Positions 1 to 8,307 of a stretch of DNA of 35,005 nt are shown here, in pieces (position 1 is the stretch's first letter; the number at the start of each line of letters is the position of its first letter). The notes below the pieces were generated by a model that had not been told where the DNA came from, did not search any database, and was given only the letters and a program-made list of their open reading frames with translations. Source of the stretch: Myxococcota bacterium (GTDB taxonomy: Bacteria > Myxococcota_A > Bradymonadia > UBA7976 > UBA1532). Both the position numbers and the translations under genes were made by a program. The stretch is from contig CAUJDF010000077.1 of NCBI GenBank assembly GCA_963169045.1, positions 1-35,005 of the forward strand, given 5' to 3'.

Positions 1-1607
1 GCGAGGTCCAGCGCCTGCTCGACGCTCCGGGTGAGCACGAAGCGCTCGAGCGCGTCGGTCGCCTCCGGGGACGCGTCCAGCGTCCCGACCTCGAGCTCGG
101 GCGCGGGCAGGTCGTCGAGCAGCCCCGCCGGCGATCCGCCCCGCTCGAGCCGCTCGATGGCGCGCGCGGCCCAGCGCAGGCGCTCGAGCGCCGGCTCCGT
201 GGCCGGGCCGCGGCGGACGCCGCACCACGCCGCCTTCGCCAGGTGCCACGCGAACATCGGCCGGTACACGAGCCGATGCTCGCCCTTCATCGGCGGTGCC
301 AGCAGCGTGAAGGCATGCTGCAGGCGGAGGTCCGGCGCGCCGTGGACCGGCGGGAACGCGGCGCTCGTCAGCCCGCCGCGGCGCTCGATCGCCGCCCGCG
401 TCACCGGGAGCGCGGCGAGCGCGTCCCGCAGGTCGGAAGGCACGGGCATCGGCCGCTCGCCGGCGGTGTCCCCGGCGAGCCCGTGGAGGGCGCGCAGCGC
501 CAGGACGGCGCCCATCAGTCGGGGCACGGCGCCGGCGTCGACGCCCTCGCCGGCAGGCATGGGGACCGCCTGCATGAACGCGAAGAGATCGGCCCGTCGC
601 TCGCCCCGCTGGGCGGCGCTCCGGAGCCTCCGCGCCGGCGCGTCGCCGGACAGCTCGGTGCACGGTCCGCCGGGGGCGGCCTGCGTGGGCCACAAGATGT
701 GCGCCATCTCATGGAGCACGACGAAGCGGACGGCGCCCGTGAGGAGGTCCAGGCGGTCGCCCGCCGCGGCGGCCTCGAGCGCCGCCCGGACGTAGCCCTC
801 GGCCACGCGGGCGCCGAGCGCCGTGATGCGCTCGCGGCGTCGCCCCTCGCTCTCCGGCGACAGGGCGGCCCACCCGTTCCACATCAGCACCCGCATCGCG
901 ACCGGCGGCAGCTCGCGGCGGGCGTGGCGGACGACCGCCGCCCGGACGCCGCTCCCGAGCCTCTCGGCGAGCGTCTGCGTGCCGCCGGGCGCCGAGCCGC
1001 CGCTCATCCGTTCGATCTCGGCGGCGATCTCGACCTCCGTGGGCAGGCCGAGGTGCCGGGCCGCGCGCTCGACGGCCGCCTCCAGCCCGGCGGCGAACGT
1101 GCGGTCCGCCTGCTCGTTGAGCCACATGCGCACGAGGCCGCCGCCGAGCGCGGTCCACAGGGGGTCGCGCCACCAGGCGTCGGCCGAGAAGCGCCCGACC
1201 TCGGTGTCGAGCGCCCGCAGCAGCGCCACGTCGCACAGGACGACCGGGGGCGTGAGCGCCGGGGTCAGGCACTGGCCGCGGACCGCCGCGAGCGCCGAGC
1301 CGTAGGCCGGGGCGCGCGTGGTCGCCGCCTCGACGTCGAGGACGAAGAGATCCAGGGCGATGCCGGCGGCGTGCAGCTCGCTTCCGACGCGCGACAGCGC
1401 CTCGCGCAGGCGGCGGTCGTCGCCCGCGTCGAGCGGCGCCAGGAGGCCGGGCGCGCCGTCCCGCGCCGCGCGGACCAGGCCCGTCCAGCCGGTCTGCGAG
1501 GGCGTCGGCCCCGCGGCGGGGAGGGGCTCGGCCGCGCGCAGCGCCAGCGCCGCCAGGGGCGCGGCCGCCGCGAGGAGCAGCGCGAGGCAGGTGCCGGCGC
1601 GGTTCAC
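1..1607 (-). CDS. Exported HExxH (gluzincin-like) metallopeptidase, C-terminus beyond window
   Basis: The reading frame stays open from a GTG at 1607 to the window edge, so about 535 N-terminal residues are seen and the end is missing. The protein starts with a hydrophobic leader (MNRAGTCLALLLAAAAPLAA), so export is expected. A zinc-binding motif HEMAH lies at residues 299-303 in the context VVLHEMAHILW. An ERRAD motif follows at 336-340; its Glu fits the third zinc ligand of M48-type gluzincins (E-x-x-A-D), though the overall sequence is not recognisably M48. The preceding gene ends about 180 bp upstream, and the gap is filled by degenerate copies of this gene's start region. The GTG overlaps the stop codon of the short frame encoded by those repeats. 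Peptidase activity is inferred from the motif alone; substrate unknown. Confidence 0.72.
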   Translation of the reverse strand, partial: MNRAGTCLALLLAAAAPLAALALRAAEPLPAAGPTPSQTGWTGLVRAARDGAPGLLAPLDAGDDRRLREALSRVGSELHAAGIALDLFVLDVEAATTRAPAYGSALAAVRGQCLTPALTPPVVLCDVALLRALDTEVGRFSADAWWRDPLWTALGGGLVRMWLNEQADRTFAAGLEAAVERAARHLGLPTEVEIAAEIERMSGGSAPGGTQTLAERLGSGVRAAVVRHARRELPPVAMRVLMWNGWAALSPESEGRRRERITALGARVAEGYVRAALEAAAAGDRLDLLTGAVRFVVLHEMAHILWPTQAAPGGPCTELSGDAPARRLRSAAQRGERRADLFAFMQAVPMPAGEGVDAGAVPRLMGAVLALRALHGLAGDTAGERPMPVPSDLRDALAALPVTRAAIERRGGLTSAAFPPVHGAPDLRLQHAFTLLAPPMKGEHRLVYRPMFAWHLAKAAWCGVRRGPATEPALERLRWAARAIERLERGGSPAGLLDDLPAPELEVGTLDASPEATDALERFVLTRSVEQALDL

Positions 1608-1789
1608 GGCGCCCCGCAGGCGGCGCGCGACGCCAGGGGCGGCATGGCCGCGAGGGGGCGCGCGCGGCGGGCGCGGCTGTCGGCGCCCGGGGACGGTGCG
1701 GCGGCGAGGGGGCGCGCGTGGCGGACGCGGCTCACGGCGCCCGGGGACGGTGCGGCGGCGAAGAGGAGCGCGACGCGGACGCGGTTCAC
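1608..1789 (-). repeat. 54-bp tandem repeat derived from a gene start
   Basis: Read on the minus strand, three units precede the GTG of the metallopeptidase gene: 1789-1736 (54 bp), 1735-1682 (54 bp) and 1681-1608 (74 bp, the tail diverged). Units begin GTGAACCGCG, GTGAGCCGCG and GACAGCCGCG; the real gene begins GTGAACCGCG at 1607. The first GTG overlaps the TGA of the upstream gene (GTGA). From it a 61-codon frame encodes 18-residue repeats of leader-peptide character (MNRVRVALLFAAAPSPGA) and stops at 1604, overlapping the true start. The extra 20 bp of unit three put the real gene in another frame. Confidence 0.8.
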
Positions 1790-3354
1790 GGCGCCTCGCC
1801 CGCCGCGCGCAGCGCGTCGCGGACGCGGGCGTCGATCGACGGCTCGGCCGGCCAGGTCAGCTCCGCCCGGCAGCGCCCGCCGAGGCGCTCGACGGCGCGC
1901 AGGCGGAGCTCGGTCCGCGCGTCGCCCAGGCGCACGGCGTAGCGATCCCCGTCGGCCTCGACGTGGTCGAACCGCGCCGCCAGCTGGGGGCGGAGGCGCT
2001 CGTGCAGCCGGGCGGCCTCGCAGCCGCCCTCGTCCGGGGCGTGCAGGCCCGCGCCGGCCTCGGGCGCCCAGTCCACGATCCCCGTCGCCGCCTCCGGCGA
2101 GGGCCACGCGAGCACCAGCGCGGCCGCCGCGAGCCCCGCCGCGGCGACGCTCCATGCCCACCGGGGCACGCCGGCCGGCCCCAGGGCCCGCAGCCACGCG
2201 CCGCGCGGGCGCATCCGGGCCTCGACGACCGCCAGCGCCAGCGCCGACCACGGCTCGGCGGGCGGCGCGTCGCGCATCGCCCGAAGCTCGGCGCGCAGGG
2301 CCTCGCGGAAGGCCGCCACGCCATCCGGGTGACGTCGCTCGACCGCCGTCTCGAGGCGGTCGAGCCGCGGGTCGAGGAGGCGCCGCGCGCCCGCGAGGTC
2401 GAGCCCGCCCTCGTGCTCGGCGAGCGCTTCGAAGAGGTCGGCGGCGGCGAGCGCGCCCTCGAGCGCCGCGCCGCCGTCCCGGAAACGAGGGCCGGAGCGG
2501 TCGCCGTCCCCCGGCCCGGACACGTCCCGGTCGCCGGCCGCATCGCCGAGGCCCAGGCGCGCGAGGAGGCGCTTCAGGGCGGAGTGCAAGAGCACGTATG
2601 CCTCCCGGCCGCGCGCCAGGCCCTCGAGCTGCCGGGCATAAGGCTTCACGCGCTGCATCCCCTTGTCGAAGGCCTCCACGGCCGATGCCCGCGCCTGTGG
2701 GTGCCCCGTCGCGGACTCCGCCGGGAGCACCGCGGCGCGCACGTATCTCATGAAGGCGAGGCGGTCCTCGCCGATGCCCAATGCCTCGCGTGCGGCGACG
2801 AGGAAGAGGAGGAACACACGCAGACACACCGCGTGATCCTCGCCGACCGCGAGCCATCCCTGTGATCGCAGGCGGTCCGCGAGGGCGGCGCGCGTCGGCG
2901 CGACCTCGCCCCACCCGAGCGGCCCGCCCGCCCGCTGCTGGAAGCGCCAGCCTCCGCGGAAGAAGGCGTTCTCGGCGAGCAACAGCGCGCCGAACACGTA
3001 GAACCAGCGGACGTCGGGCGGCGCCGACGGATCGATGACGAACTCTGGCCGCCACGCCGCCGGCGTCTGGGGCGCGCAGGTCTCGCAACGCGGCGGGCGG
3101 CGGGTGCTCAGCGCGCGCCCCGCCGCCTCGACGAGCTGGCCCGCGCAGCGCGCCGGCCACGCCTCGCCCTGGCGTAGCTCGAAGGTCAGCAGCGAGGCCG
3201 CCGCGTTGAGCGCCAGCAGCGCCCGATCGTCGGATGTGTCGAACAGCGCCGCCGCCGCCTGGTCGATCAGCCACTCGTGGCGCCACGGCTCGTCGAGGCG
3301 GCGCCAGCCGTCCCAGGCCGAGACCAGGACGAACGGCTCGTCGGGCTGGAACAT
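1786..3354 (-). CDS. Single-pass membrane protein of unknown function (522 aa)
   Basis: ATG at 3354 is preceded by GGAGGACCC, a good ribosome binding site. No signal peptide is visible. Residues 1 to about 395 are a soluble, mostly helical region with a C-x-x-C pair (RCETCAPQ) near residue 90 and several Arg/Glu-rich helices. One membrane segment lies at about 397-418 (WAWSVAAAGLAAAALVLAW), followed by a roughly 100-residue domain with two Cys that would lie outside the inner membrane. I do not recognise a family. It is transcribed divergently from the Cys-rich lipoprotein operon and is followed by the HExxH gene, whose start-derived repeats begin at this gene's stop codon. The two leftward genes are probably one transcript. 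Membrane topology is inferred from one hydrophobic segment. Confidence 0.82.
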   Translation of the reverse strand: MFQPDEPFVLVSAWDGWRRLDEPWRHEWLIDQAAAALFDTSDDRALLALNAAASLLTFELRQGEAWPARCAGQLVEAAGRALSTRRPPRCETCAPQTPAAWRPEFVIDPSAPPDVRWFYVFGALLLAENAFFRGGWRFQQRAGGPLGWGEVAPTRAALADRLRSQGWLAVGEDHAVCLRVFLLFLVAAREALGIGEDRLAFMRYVRAAVLPAESATGHPQARASAVEAFDKGMQRVKPYARQLEGLARGREAYVLLHSALKRLLARLGLGDAAGDRDVSGPGDGDRSGPRFRDGGAALEGALAAADLFEALAEHEGGLDLAGARRLLDPRLDRLETAVERRHPDGVAAFREALRAELRAMRDAPPAEPWSALALAVVEARMRPRGAWLRALGPAGVPRWAWSVAAAGLAAAALVLAWPSPEAATGIVDWAPEAGAGLHAPDEGGCEAARLHERLRPQLAARFDHVEADGDRYAVRLGDARTELRLRAVERLGGRCRAELTWPAEPSIDARVRDALRAAGEAP

Positions 3355-3373
3355 GGGTCCTCCGGCAGAGGGC

Positions 3374-3403
3374 AGTATTCGGTCCGCCGCGGACGGCGGT
3401 CAA
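3374..3403 (-). promoter_or_regulatory. Sigma-70-like promoter for the 522-aa gene
   Basis: On the minus strand TTGACC (3403-3398) is followed after 18 nt by AATACT (3379-3374), about 20 nt before the ATG at 3354. The hexamers match five and four of six consensus positions. The spacer contains a perfect palindrome, listed separately. Confidence 0.5.
3382..3394. promoter_or_regulatory. Palindrome GTCCGC-C-GCGGAC inside promoter spacer
   Basis: A perfect inverted repeat with 6-bp arms and a one-base centre sits exactly between the -35 and -10 hexamers of the leftward promoter. That position suits a repressor operator or a spacer-remodelling regulator. In such GC-rich DNA short GC palindromes also arise by chance, so this is a candidate only. 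Confidence 0.35.
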
Positions 3404-3414
3404 GGCCGCGCACG

Positions 3415-3440
3415 GGGACAAAATCGCCCCTTCTTGTCCC
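3415..3440. promoter_or_regulatory. Inverted repeat GGGACAA-N12-TTGTCCC between divergent genes
   Basis: Arms of 7 bp (3415-3421 and 3434-3440) are separated by 12 nt, giving a centre-to-centre distance of about two helical turns, typical of a dimeric regulator site. It lies just upstream of the leftward -35 and 50 bp before the rightward ATG at 3491, so it could control both operons. The arms are more AT-rich than their surroundings, which makes chance less likely. Confidence 0.4.
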
Positions 3441-3490
3441 GGGCGCGCCGGACGGACGCCCCGTATGTTCGCCCTCGAAGGGAGGGGGAC

Positions 3491-5179
3491 ATGTCTCGAG
3501 GGTTGCCCGCCGCGTTGCTCGCCTTCGCGCTCGCCGGCTGTCTCGCCGAGGACGCCGATCGCGTCGAGCCGCGGGTCGCCGCCGGTCCGTTCGCCGAGGT
3601 CCTCGCCGAGGCCGGCGCGGGCCTCGCCGGCACGTCCCTCTGGACGCTGCTCGACGTGCTGGGCGCGGCGGGCTTCTCGCCCGACGAGGGGCAGCGCGGC
3701 TGGCGGACGTGGCCCGCCGACGACCTCGCCGTGTCGATGCTGCCGCTGCGCCACGACCACCGCGCCGACGCCGGCGTCGCCGTCCACGCGCGCCGCGGCA
3801 CCCGCGGCCTCGCGTGGGCGGTCCTCTTCGATGGCGGGCGCGTCACGCTGTTCGACGGCACCGGGGGCGTCGACCTGCCGCGCGACGCGCACGAGCGGCC
3901 CGCCGCCCTCGACTATGCGGCGCTGGCGGCCGACAGGCCGGATGTCTTCCAGCCGGTCTGGGACGATGCGCCGAACGCCGAGTGTACGCCGCGCGCCGAT
4001 CTCGATTGGCGCTGCGCGGCCCGGGTCGTGGCGCCGGCGGGCGACGGCTGCCTCGGCCGCCTCGCCGCGGGGTGGGCGCGGCGGCTGCGGGGCGGCGCCG
4101 CCCCCGTCGGCGTCCCCGAAGCGACCTGCTTCGCCGCCGTCGCCCGCGCGCTGGCCGCCTGCGCCACGCCCGCGGGGCTGGACGCGTGCGACGACGGCGA
4201 TGCCTGCAACGGCGTCGAGCGCTGCCGGATCACCGACGCGCCCGGCGCGCGCGGCGTCTGCGACGTCTACTGCGGCGCGGATGCCATCCCCGACGGCGCC
4301 TGCCCCGCCGCGGCCGTCCGTCTCTGCCTCTCCGGCCTCGCGATCGAGCGTCCCTGCTCCCCGCTCCCGCCGGCGCTCGTCGGCCGCGGCCGCTGCCACC
4401 AAGGCATGCGGGTGCGCGTCGCCGGCGTCGACTCCGCCTGCGAGGGCTACGGCGCGCCCGGCGCCGAGGACTGCAACGGCGAGGACGACGACTGCGACGG
4501 CCGCGTCGACGAGGGCGCGGTCCGGGCATGCCACCTGGCCCGCTGCGCGCGCGACGGCGTCGAGGTCTGTCGCGACGGGCTCTGGGCGGGCTGCGAGGTG
4601 CCCTCGCCCGAGACGTGCGTCTGCGAGCCGGGGCGCGTCGAGGCCTGCTGGCCGGGGCCTGCGCACCAGGAGGGCGTCGGCCGCTGCGTGCCCGGCAAGC
4701 GCGAGTGCGCGGCCGATGGCAGCGCGTGGTCGCCCTGCCTCGGGGCGGTGCTCCCGGCGGACGAGGTCTGTGACGGCCGGCAGACCGACGCTGCGGACGA
4801 CGACTGCGACGGCCGCGCCGACGAGGGCTTCGGCCTCGGCGCCGGATGTGTCGCCGGGATCGGGCGCTGCGCGCGGGCGGGGCACGTCGCGTGCCGCGAG
4901 GCGGGCGACGCCGCCTGCGACGTCGCGCCGGGCGAGCCCGCGCCCGAGGCATGCAACGGCGAGGACGACGACTGCGACGGGCGCGTCGACGAGGTGCCGC
5001 CGATGCCCTGTGGCGACGGGCCCGAGGTGGGCGCCTGCCATCGCGGCGAGCGTCGCTGTACGAACGGCCGATGGGAGGCGGCGTGTGTGGGCGAGGTCCG
5101 CCCGCGTCGCGAGGTCTGTTCCGACCACACGGACAACGACTGCGATGGAGACACCGATGAGGACTGCCGTCTTCCTTAG
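3491..5179 (+). CDS. Cys-rich lipoprotein with MopE-type metal-binding motifs (562 aa)
   Basis: ATG at 3491 follows a purine-rich site (GGGAGGGGGAC). Residues 1-17 form a lipoprotein signal ending ALAGC, so Cys17 would be lipidated. Residues about 40-230 form a domain I do not recognise. A CDDGDACNGVERC motif lies near 234-246. The C-terminal half carries acidic Cys motifs of the MopE 'putative metal-binding' type: CNGEDDDCDGRVDEG near 327-341, a longer variant near 425-446, CNGEDDDCDGRVDE near 488-501, and a last CSDHTDNDCDGDTDEDC at the end. The family is common in myxobacterial surface proteins; copper or calcium binding is suggested for relatives and only inferred here. The next gene overlaps its end by 23 bp, which indicates coupled translation. 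Confidence 0.9.
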   Translation: MSRGLPAALLAFALAGCLAEDADRVEPRVAAGPFAEVLAEAGAGLAGTSLWTLLDVLGAAGFSPDEGQRGWRTWPADDLAVSMLPLRHDHRADAGVAVHARRGTRGLAWAVLFDGGRVTLFDGTGGVDLPRDAHERPAALDYAALAADRPDVFQPVWDDAPNAECTPRADLDWRCAARVVAPAGDGCLGRLAAGWARRLRGGAAPVGVPEATCFAAVARALAACATPAGLDACDDGDACNGVERCRITDAPGARGVCDVYCGADAIPDGACPAAAVRLCLSGLAIERPCSPLPPALVGRGRCHQGMRVRVAGVDSACEGYGAPGAEDCNGEDDDCDGRVDEGAVRACHLARCARDGVEVCRDGLWAGCEVPSPETCVCEPGRVEACWPGPAHQEGVGRCVPGKRECAADGSAWSPCLGAVLPADEVCDGRQTDAADDDCDGRADEGFGLGAGCVAGIGRCARAGHVACREAGDAACDVAPGEPAPEACNGEDDDCDGRVDEVPPMPCGDGPEVGACHRGERRCTNGRWEAACVGEVRPRREVCSDHTDNDCDGDTDEDCRLP

Positions 5180-8100
5180 CCTGTGGGCCGCGACCGCGGG
5201 CTGCACCGCGCCGTCGGGCGAGGAGCGCCCGGCCACGGCGCTCGCCGACGACCTGACCGACCGGGCCCGCTTCACGGCCAGCGACCACGAGGCCGCGGTC
5301 CTGACGGCCTGGCTCGACGCCGCCGGCTTCGGACCTTGGACCGCCGCGGCGCGCCTGCGCGCGGGCGCCTTCGTCGTCCACACCGCCGAGCGGTCGGACG
5401 GCGCGCGTCGCGTCCGCATGTTCCAACACGAGGACGGCGCCGGCGCGGGTGCGTTCATCGTCGCCCGCGTTCCCGACGGTCTGTTCGTCGGGAACGCCGG
5501 CGGCGGCGCCGTCCTCGCCGGCGGGGCCGCGCGCGCGGTCGAGGGCGGCGCGGTCGCCGGCGCGCTGGGCCTCGCGCTGCCCGCGGAGATGGCGCCGGTC
5601 GGCGCGCTCGACCGCGTCTGTCTCGCCGCCGCGGTGCCCGCGTGCCTGGCGGGGGCGCTGCGCGACCTCGAGACCTGCGTCGCCGCGCTCGCCGACGGCC
5701 CCGACGCGGCGTGCGCCGGGCCCGTGCTCGAGGCGTGGACGGCGTGCCGCCGGCCCGACGTCTGCGATGACGGCGACCCATGCGACGGCCGCGAGGTGTG
5801 TGTCGCCGGGCTTCGTCCCGCCGAGGATCTCGCGGTCTGCATCGCGCTTCCGCCGCGGGGCGGCGACCCCCCCGGGCGGTGTGTCCGCGTCGAGGGCGGC
5901 GGCGTCGAGGACCCGGCGCTGGCCCTGTTGGTGGCCGGCGAGGGCCTCGCGCCCGCCGCCACCTCGCTCGCTGTGCGCGGGGCGGCGATGGACGCCCGCT
6001 TCACGCCCCTCACCGACGGGCGCCTCGCCGTCGACTTGCGCGGTCCGGCTCCGGCGGGCGTCCGCGTCGGCCTCGTCGTCGGCGGCGACGGCGCCGGGGG
6101 CCTCGTGGCGTTCGACGGGCGCGGCGGCGTCCGCCTCCGGTCCGACGGCGGCGCCGAGGCCCTCGCGTCGCTCGCGACCGTGTCGCAGGCCCTCGAGGAG
6201 GCGTGCGCGCCCGCGCCGCGGGTCGGCGAGGCCTGCGACGACCCGCCCCTCGACTGGGCGTGTCTGGTCGACCGGCTCAACGAGACGACGACGGCGTGGA
6301 CGCTCGGCGGCGGCCCGCTCGTCGGCGAGCTGCTTCGGGGACGCGCCGATTGCGGGGCGGTCGTGGCCGAGGTCGTCGGCGTCCTCGTGGGCGCGGGGGA
6401 CGTGCGCGCGGCGGCGAATTCCGTCTCGCTCGTGATCGGCCTCCTGGAGCTCACCTGGAACGCGCTCGCCGTCGTCCTGGATCGCGCCACCGCCGACCCG
6501 ACCGACTGGATGACCGTCGTGGAGCTCGTCGCCGAGCACCTCGAGGGCCGCGCCGACCGGCGTCTGCTCGCGCTGGTCGAGCGCGCCGGCTTCGTCGAGG
6601 GCGTGGTCTCTTGCGCCCTCGATCTGTGGAAGGACCATGTCACGCAGTGTCTCGAGCGCCCCGACGAGTGGTGTGATGACGGCGAGGCGGCGAACGGCAA
6701 CGAGTATTGCGCGCACGTCCCGGCGCGCTGCAACTTCGCCCCGTGGGAGTGCGCGCGGCTCGCGCAGCCGACGTGCGCCGTGCGCTGCGAGCACTTCTCC
6801 TCCGAGGGCGAGTGCCTGCACGGCGCGTTCGAGGCGCCGGACCGCGACGGCGACGACCTCGCCGACGCCTGCGATCCGTGTCCGGATCTGGCCGACCCCG
6901 ATCCGCGATGCGCGCACCTCGGGTGTGTGCCCCGCGGCATCGTGTGTGACTGCGCGATCGACCCGTTCGCCTGCGTGCCGGGCAGCGCGCGCTGCTCCAG
7001 CGAGATCGACGGCTTCGCCGATCGATGCCACGATCCGCTTGCCGACGCGGAGTGGGCCGATGCCTGGCGGCTGCGGCTCTTCCCCGACGGATGCTTCCGC
7101 TTCGGGCTCCACGAACGATGCCCCGAGCGCACGTTCTGCGAGGACTGCGACGGGCCGTGCCGCGCCGGCGACGATCCCTGCCGGAGCGCCTGCGATGACT
7201 GCGTCCCGGGTGCCGTCGAGTGTCTCGACGACCGCCGCTTCCGCCGCTGCGTCGAACACGCCACGTTCCCCGGGTGCTCCGTCTGGCGCGAGGAGGCCTG
7301 CGCCGAGCGCTGCGTCGGTCCCGGCGATGGCGACCCGTGCCTTCGCCACGAATGCGAGGCCGGGGCGCGGCGCTGCGGCGCCGACGGCACCGCGGTCGAG
7401 GCCTGCGTCGACACCGAGGCCGGGCGGCGCTGGTCGCCCGCCGATGCCTGCGATCCGGGCGAGGCGTGCGAGGACGGTCGCTGCGTGCAGGGCTGCCGGA
7501 GCTGCACGCCCGGCGAGACCCGGTGCGCGGCCGGCACCCCCTCGCGTGGCGTCGAGGCCTGCGAGTGCGCGGACGCCGATCCGTGCTCTTGTGCCTGGGT
7601 CGCGCGCGAGGACTGCGCCGATCTCTCGGTGTGCGTCGACGGGGAGTGCCGGATGGTCGAGGGGGCCTGCCGCGACGATGGCTGCGCCCCCGGCGAGCGC
7701 GGCTGCGACGGCGCCCGTGTCCTCGAATGCGTGATCTCCGGCTGCGACGTCGGGTGGACCGAGGTCGAGGCGTGCGCCGAGCGTTGTGAGGGCGGCGCGT
7801 GCGTCGCCGGGCCTCCGCCGCCCGCGTGCGACCCCTGCGACGCGCCCGGCGCGCGACAGTGTCGGGGCGGCGACGCCCACGTTTGCGCCGCGATCGACGG
7901 GCGTTCGTGCTGGCGCCTCCTGCTCGCATGCGGCGGCCGCGAGTGCCGCGATGGCGATTGCGTCAACGGCGGCGCCTGCCATCCGGACGGCTACGTCTTC
8001 CCGTTCCCCGGCCAGTGCAACCCGCAGATGGCGGCGGAGTGCTGCTCCGAGGCATGCCAACAGATGGGCCGCCAGGTGATGTGCGCGGGCGGCCAGTGTG

Positions 8101-8294
8101 TCGAGCAGAGCACGCAGACGGTCTGTGCCGGGGATGCCGACTGCTGCCAGCCCTCAGGCTGCGCCGGCTGCAACATGCGCTGCGACCAGGCGGCGGGCCT
8201 CTGCCGCTACGGCGCGGGACACCCTTGCCTGGGCGACGCCGACTGCTTCAGTGGTCGCTGCGCCCGCGCTGGCCTCGACAGCGTTTGCGAGTGA
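5157..8294 (+). CDS. Large Cys-rich lipoprotein (1045 aa)
   Basis: I chose ATG 5157 because GGAG at 5147-5150 lies six bases upstream; an in-frame ATG at 5145 would add METP. The leader ends ATAGC, giving lipidation at Cys16. Residues 20-500 have a layout like the preceding gene: an N-terminal domain with 'LDAAGF' (compare 'LGAAGF'), then CDDGDPCDGREVC near 202-214. The two are probably diverged paralogs. A calcium-type motif DRDGDDLADACDPCPD lies near 562-577. From about 500 to the end Cys pairs are very dense, with many short 'CVxGxC' and 'CxxGxRxC' modules, typical of disulfide-stabilised extracellular stalks. It ends in a Cys motif, with no membrane anchor or sorting signal. Role unknown; surface location inferred from the lipobox. 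Confidence 0.88.
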   Translation: MRTAVFLSLWAATAGCTAPSGEERPATALADDLTDRARFTASDHEAAVLTAWLDAAGFGPWTAAARLRAGAFVVHTAERSDGARRVRMFQHEDGAGAGAFIVARVPDGLFVGNAGGGAVLAGGAARAVEGGAVAGALGLALPAEMAPVGALDRVCLAAAVPACLAGALRDLETCVAALADGPDAACAGPVLEAWTACRRPDVCDDGDPCDGREVCVAGLRPAEDLAVCIALPPRGGDPPGRCVRVEGGGVEDPALALLVAGEGLAPAATSLAVRGAAMDARFTPLTDGRLAVDLRGPAPAGVRVGLVVGGDGAGGLVAFDGRGGVRLRSDGGAEALASLATVSQALEEACAPAPRVGEACDDPPLDWACLVDRLNETTTAWTLGGGPLVGELLRGRADCGAVVAEVVGVLVGAGDVRAAANSVSLVIGLLELTWNALAVVLDRATADPTDWMTVVELVAEHLEGRADRRLLALVERAGFVEGVVSCALDLWKDHVTQCLERPDEWCDDGEAANGNEYCAHVPARCNFAPWECARLAQPTCAVRCEHFSSEGECLHGAFEAPDRDGDDLADACDPCPDLADPDPRCAHLGCVPRGIVCDCAIDPFACVPGSARCSSEIDGFADRCHDPLADAEWADAWRLRLFPDGCFRFGLHERCPERTFCEDCDGPCRAGDDPCRSACDDCVPGAVECLDDRRFRRCVEHATFPGCSVWREEACAERCVGPGDGDPCLRHECEAGARRCGADGTAVEACVDTEAGRRWSPADACDPGEACEDGRCVQGCRSCTPGETRCAAGTPSRGVEACECADADPCSCAWVAREDCADLSVCVDGECRMVEGACRDDGCAPGERGCDGARVLECVISGCDVGWTEVEACAERCEGGACVAGPPPPACDPCDAPGARQCRGGDAHVCAAIDGRSCWRLLLACGGRECRDGDCVNGGACHPDGYVFPFPGQCNPQMAAECCSEACQQMGRQVMCAGGQCVEQSTQTVCAGDADCCQPSGCAGCNMRCDQAAGLCRYGAGHPCLGDADCFSGRCARAGLDSVCE

Positions 8295-8307
8295 AGGAGG
8301 TCGACCC

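Noticed and set aside
4230-8060. Long open frame antisense to the Cys-rich lipoprotein gene
   Set aside because: It runs opposite a gene with a lipobox, ribosome binding site and ordered Cys motifs. Its translation is low-complexity Ala/Arg/Gly, as expected from GC-rich shadow frames.
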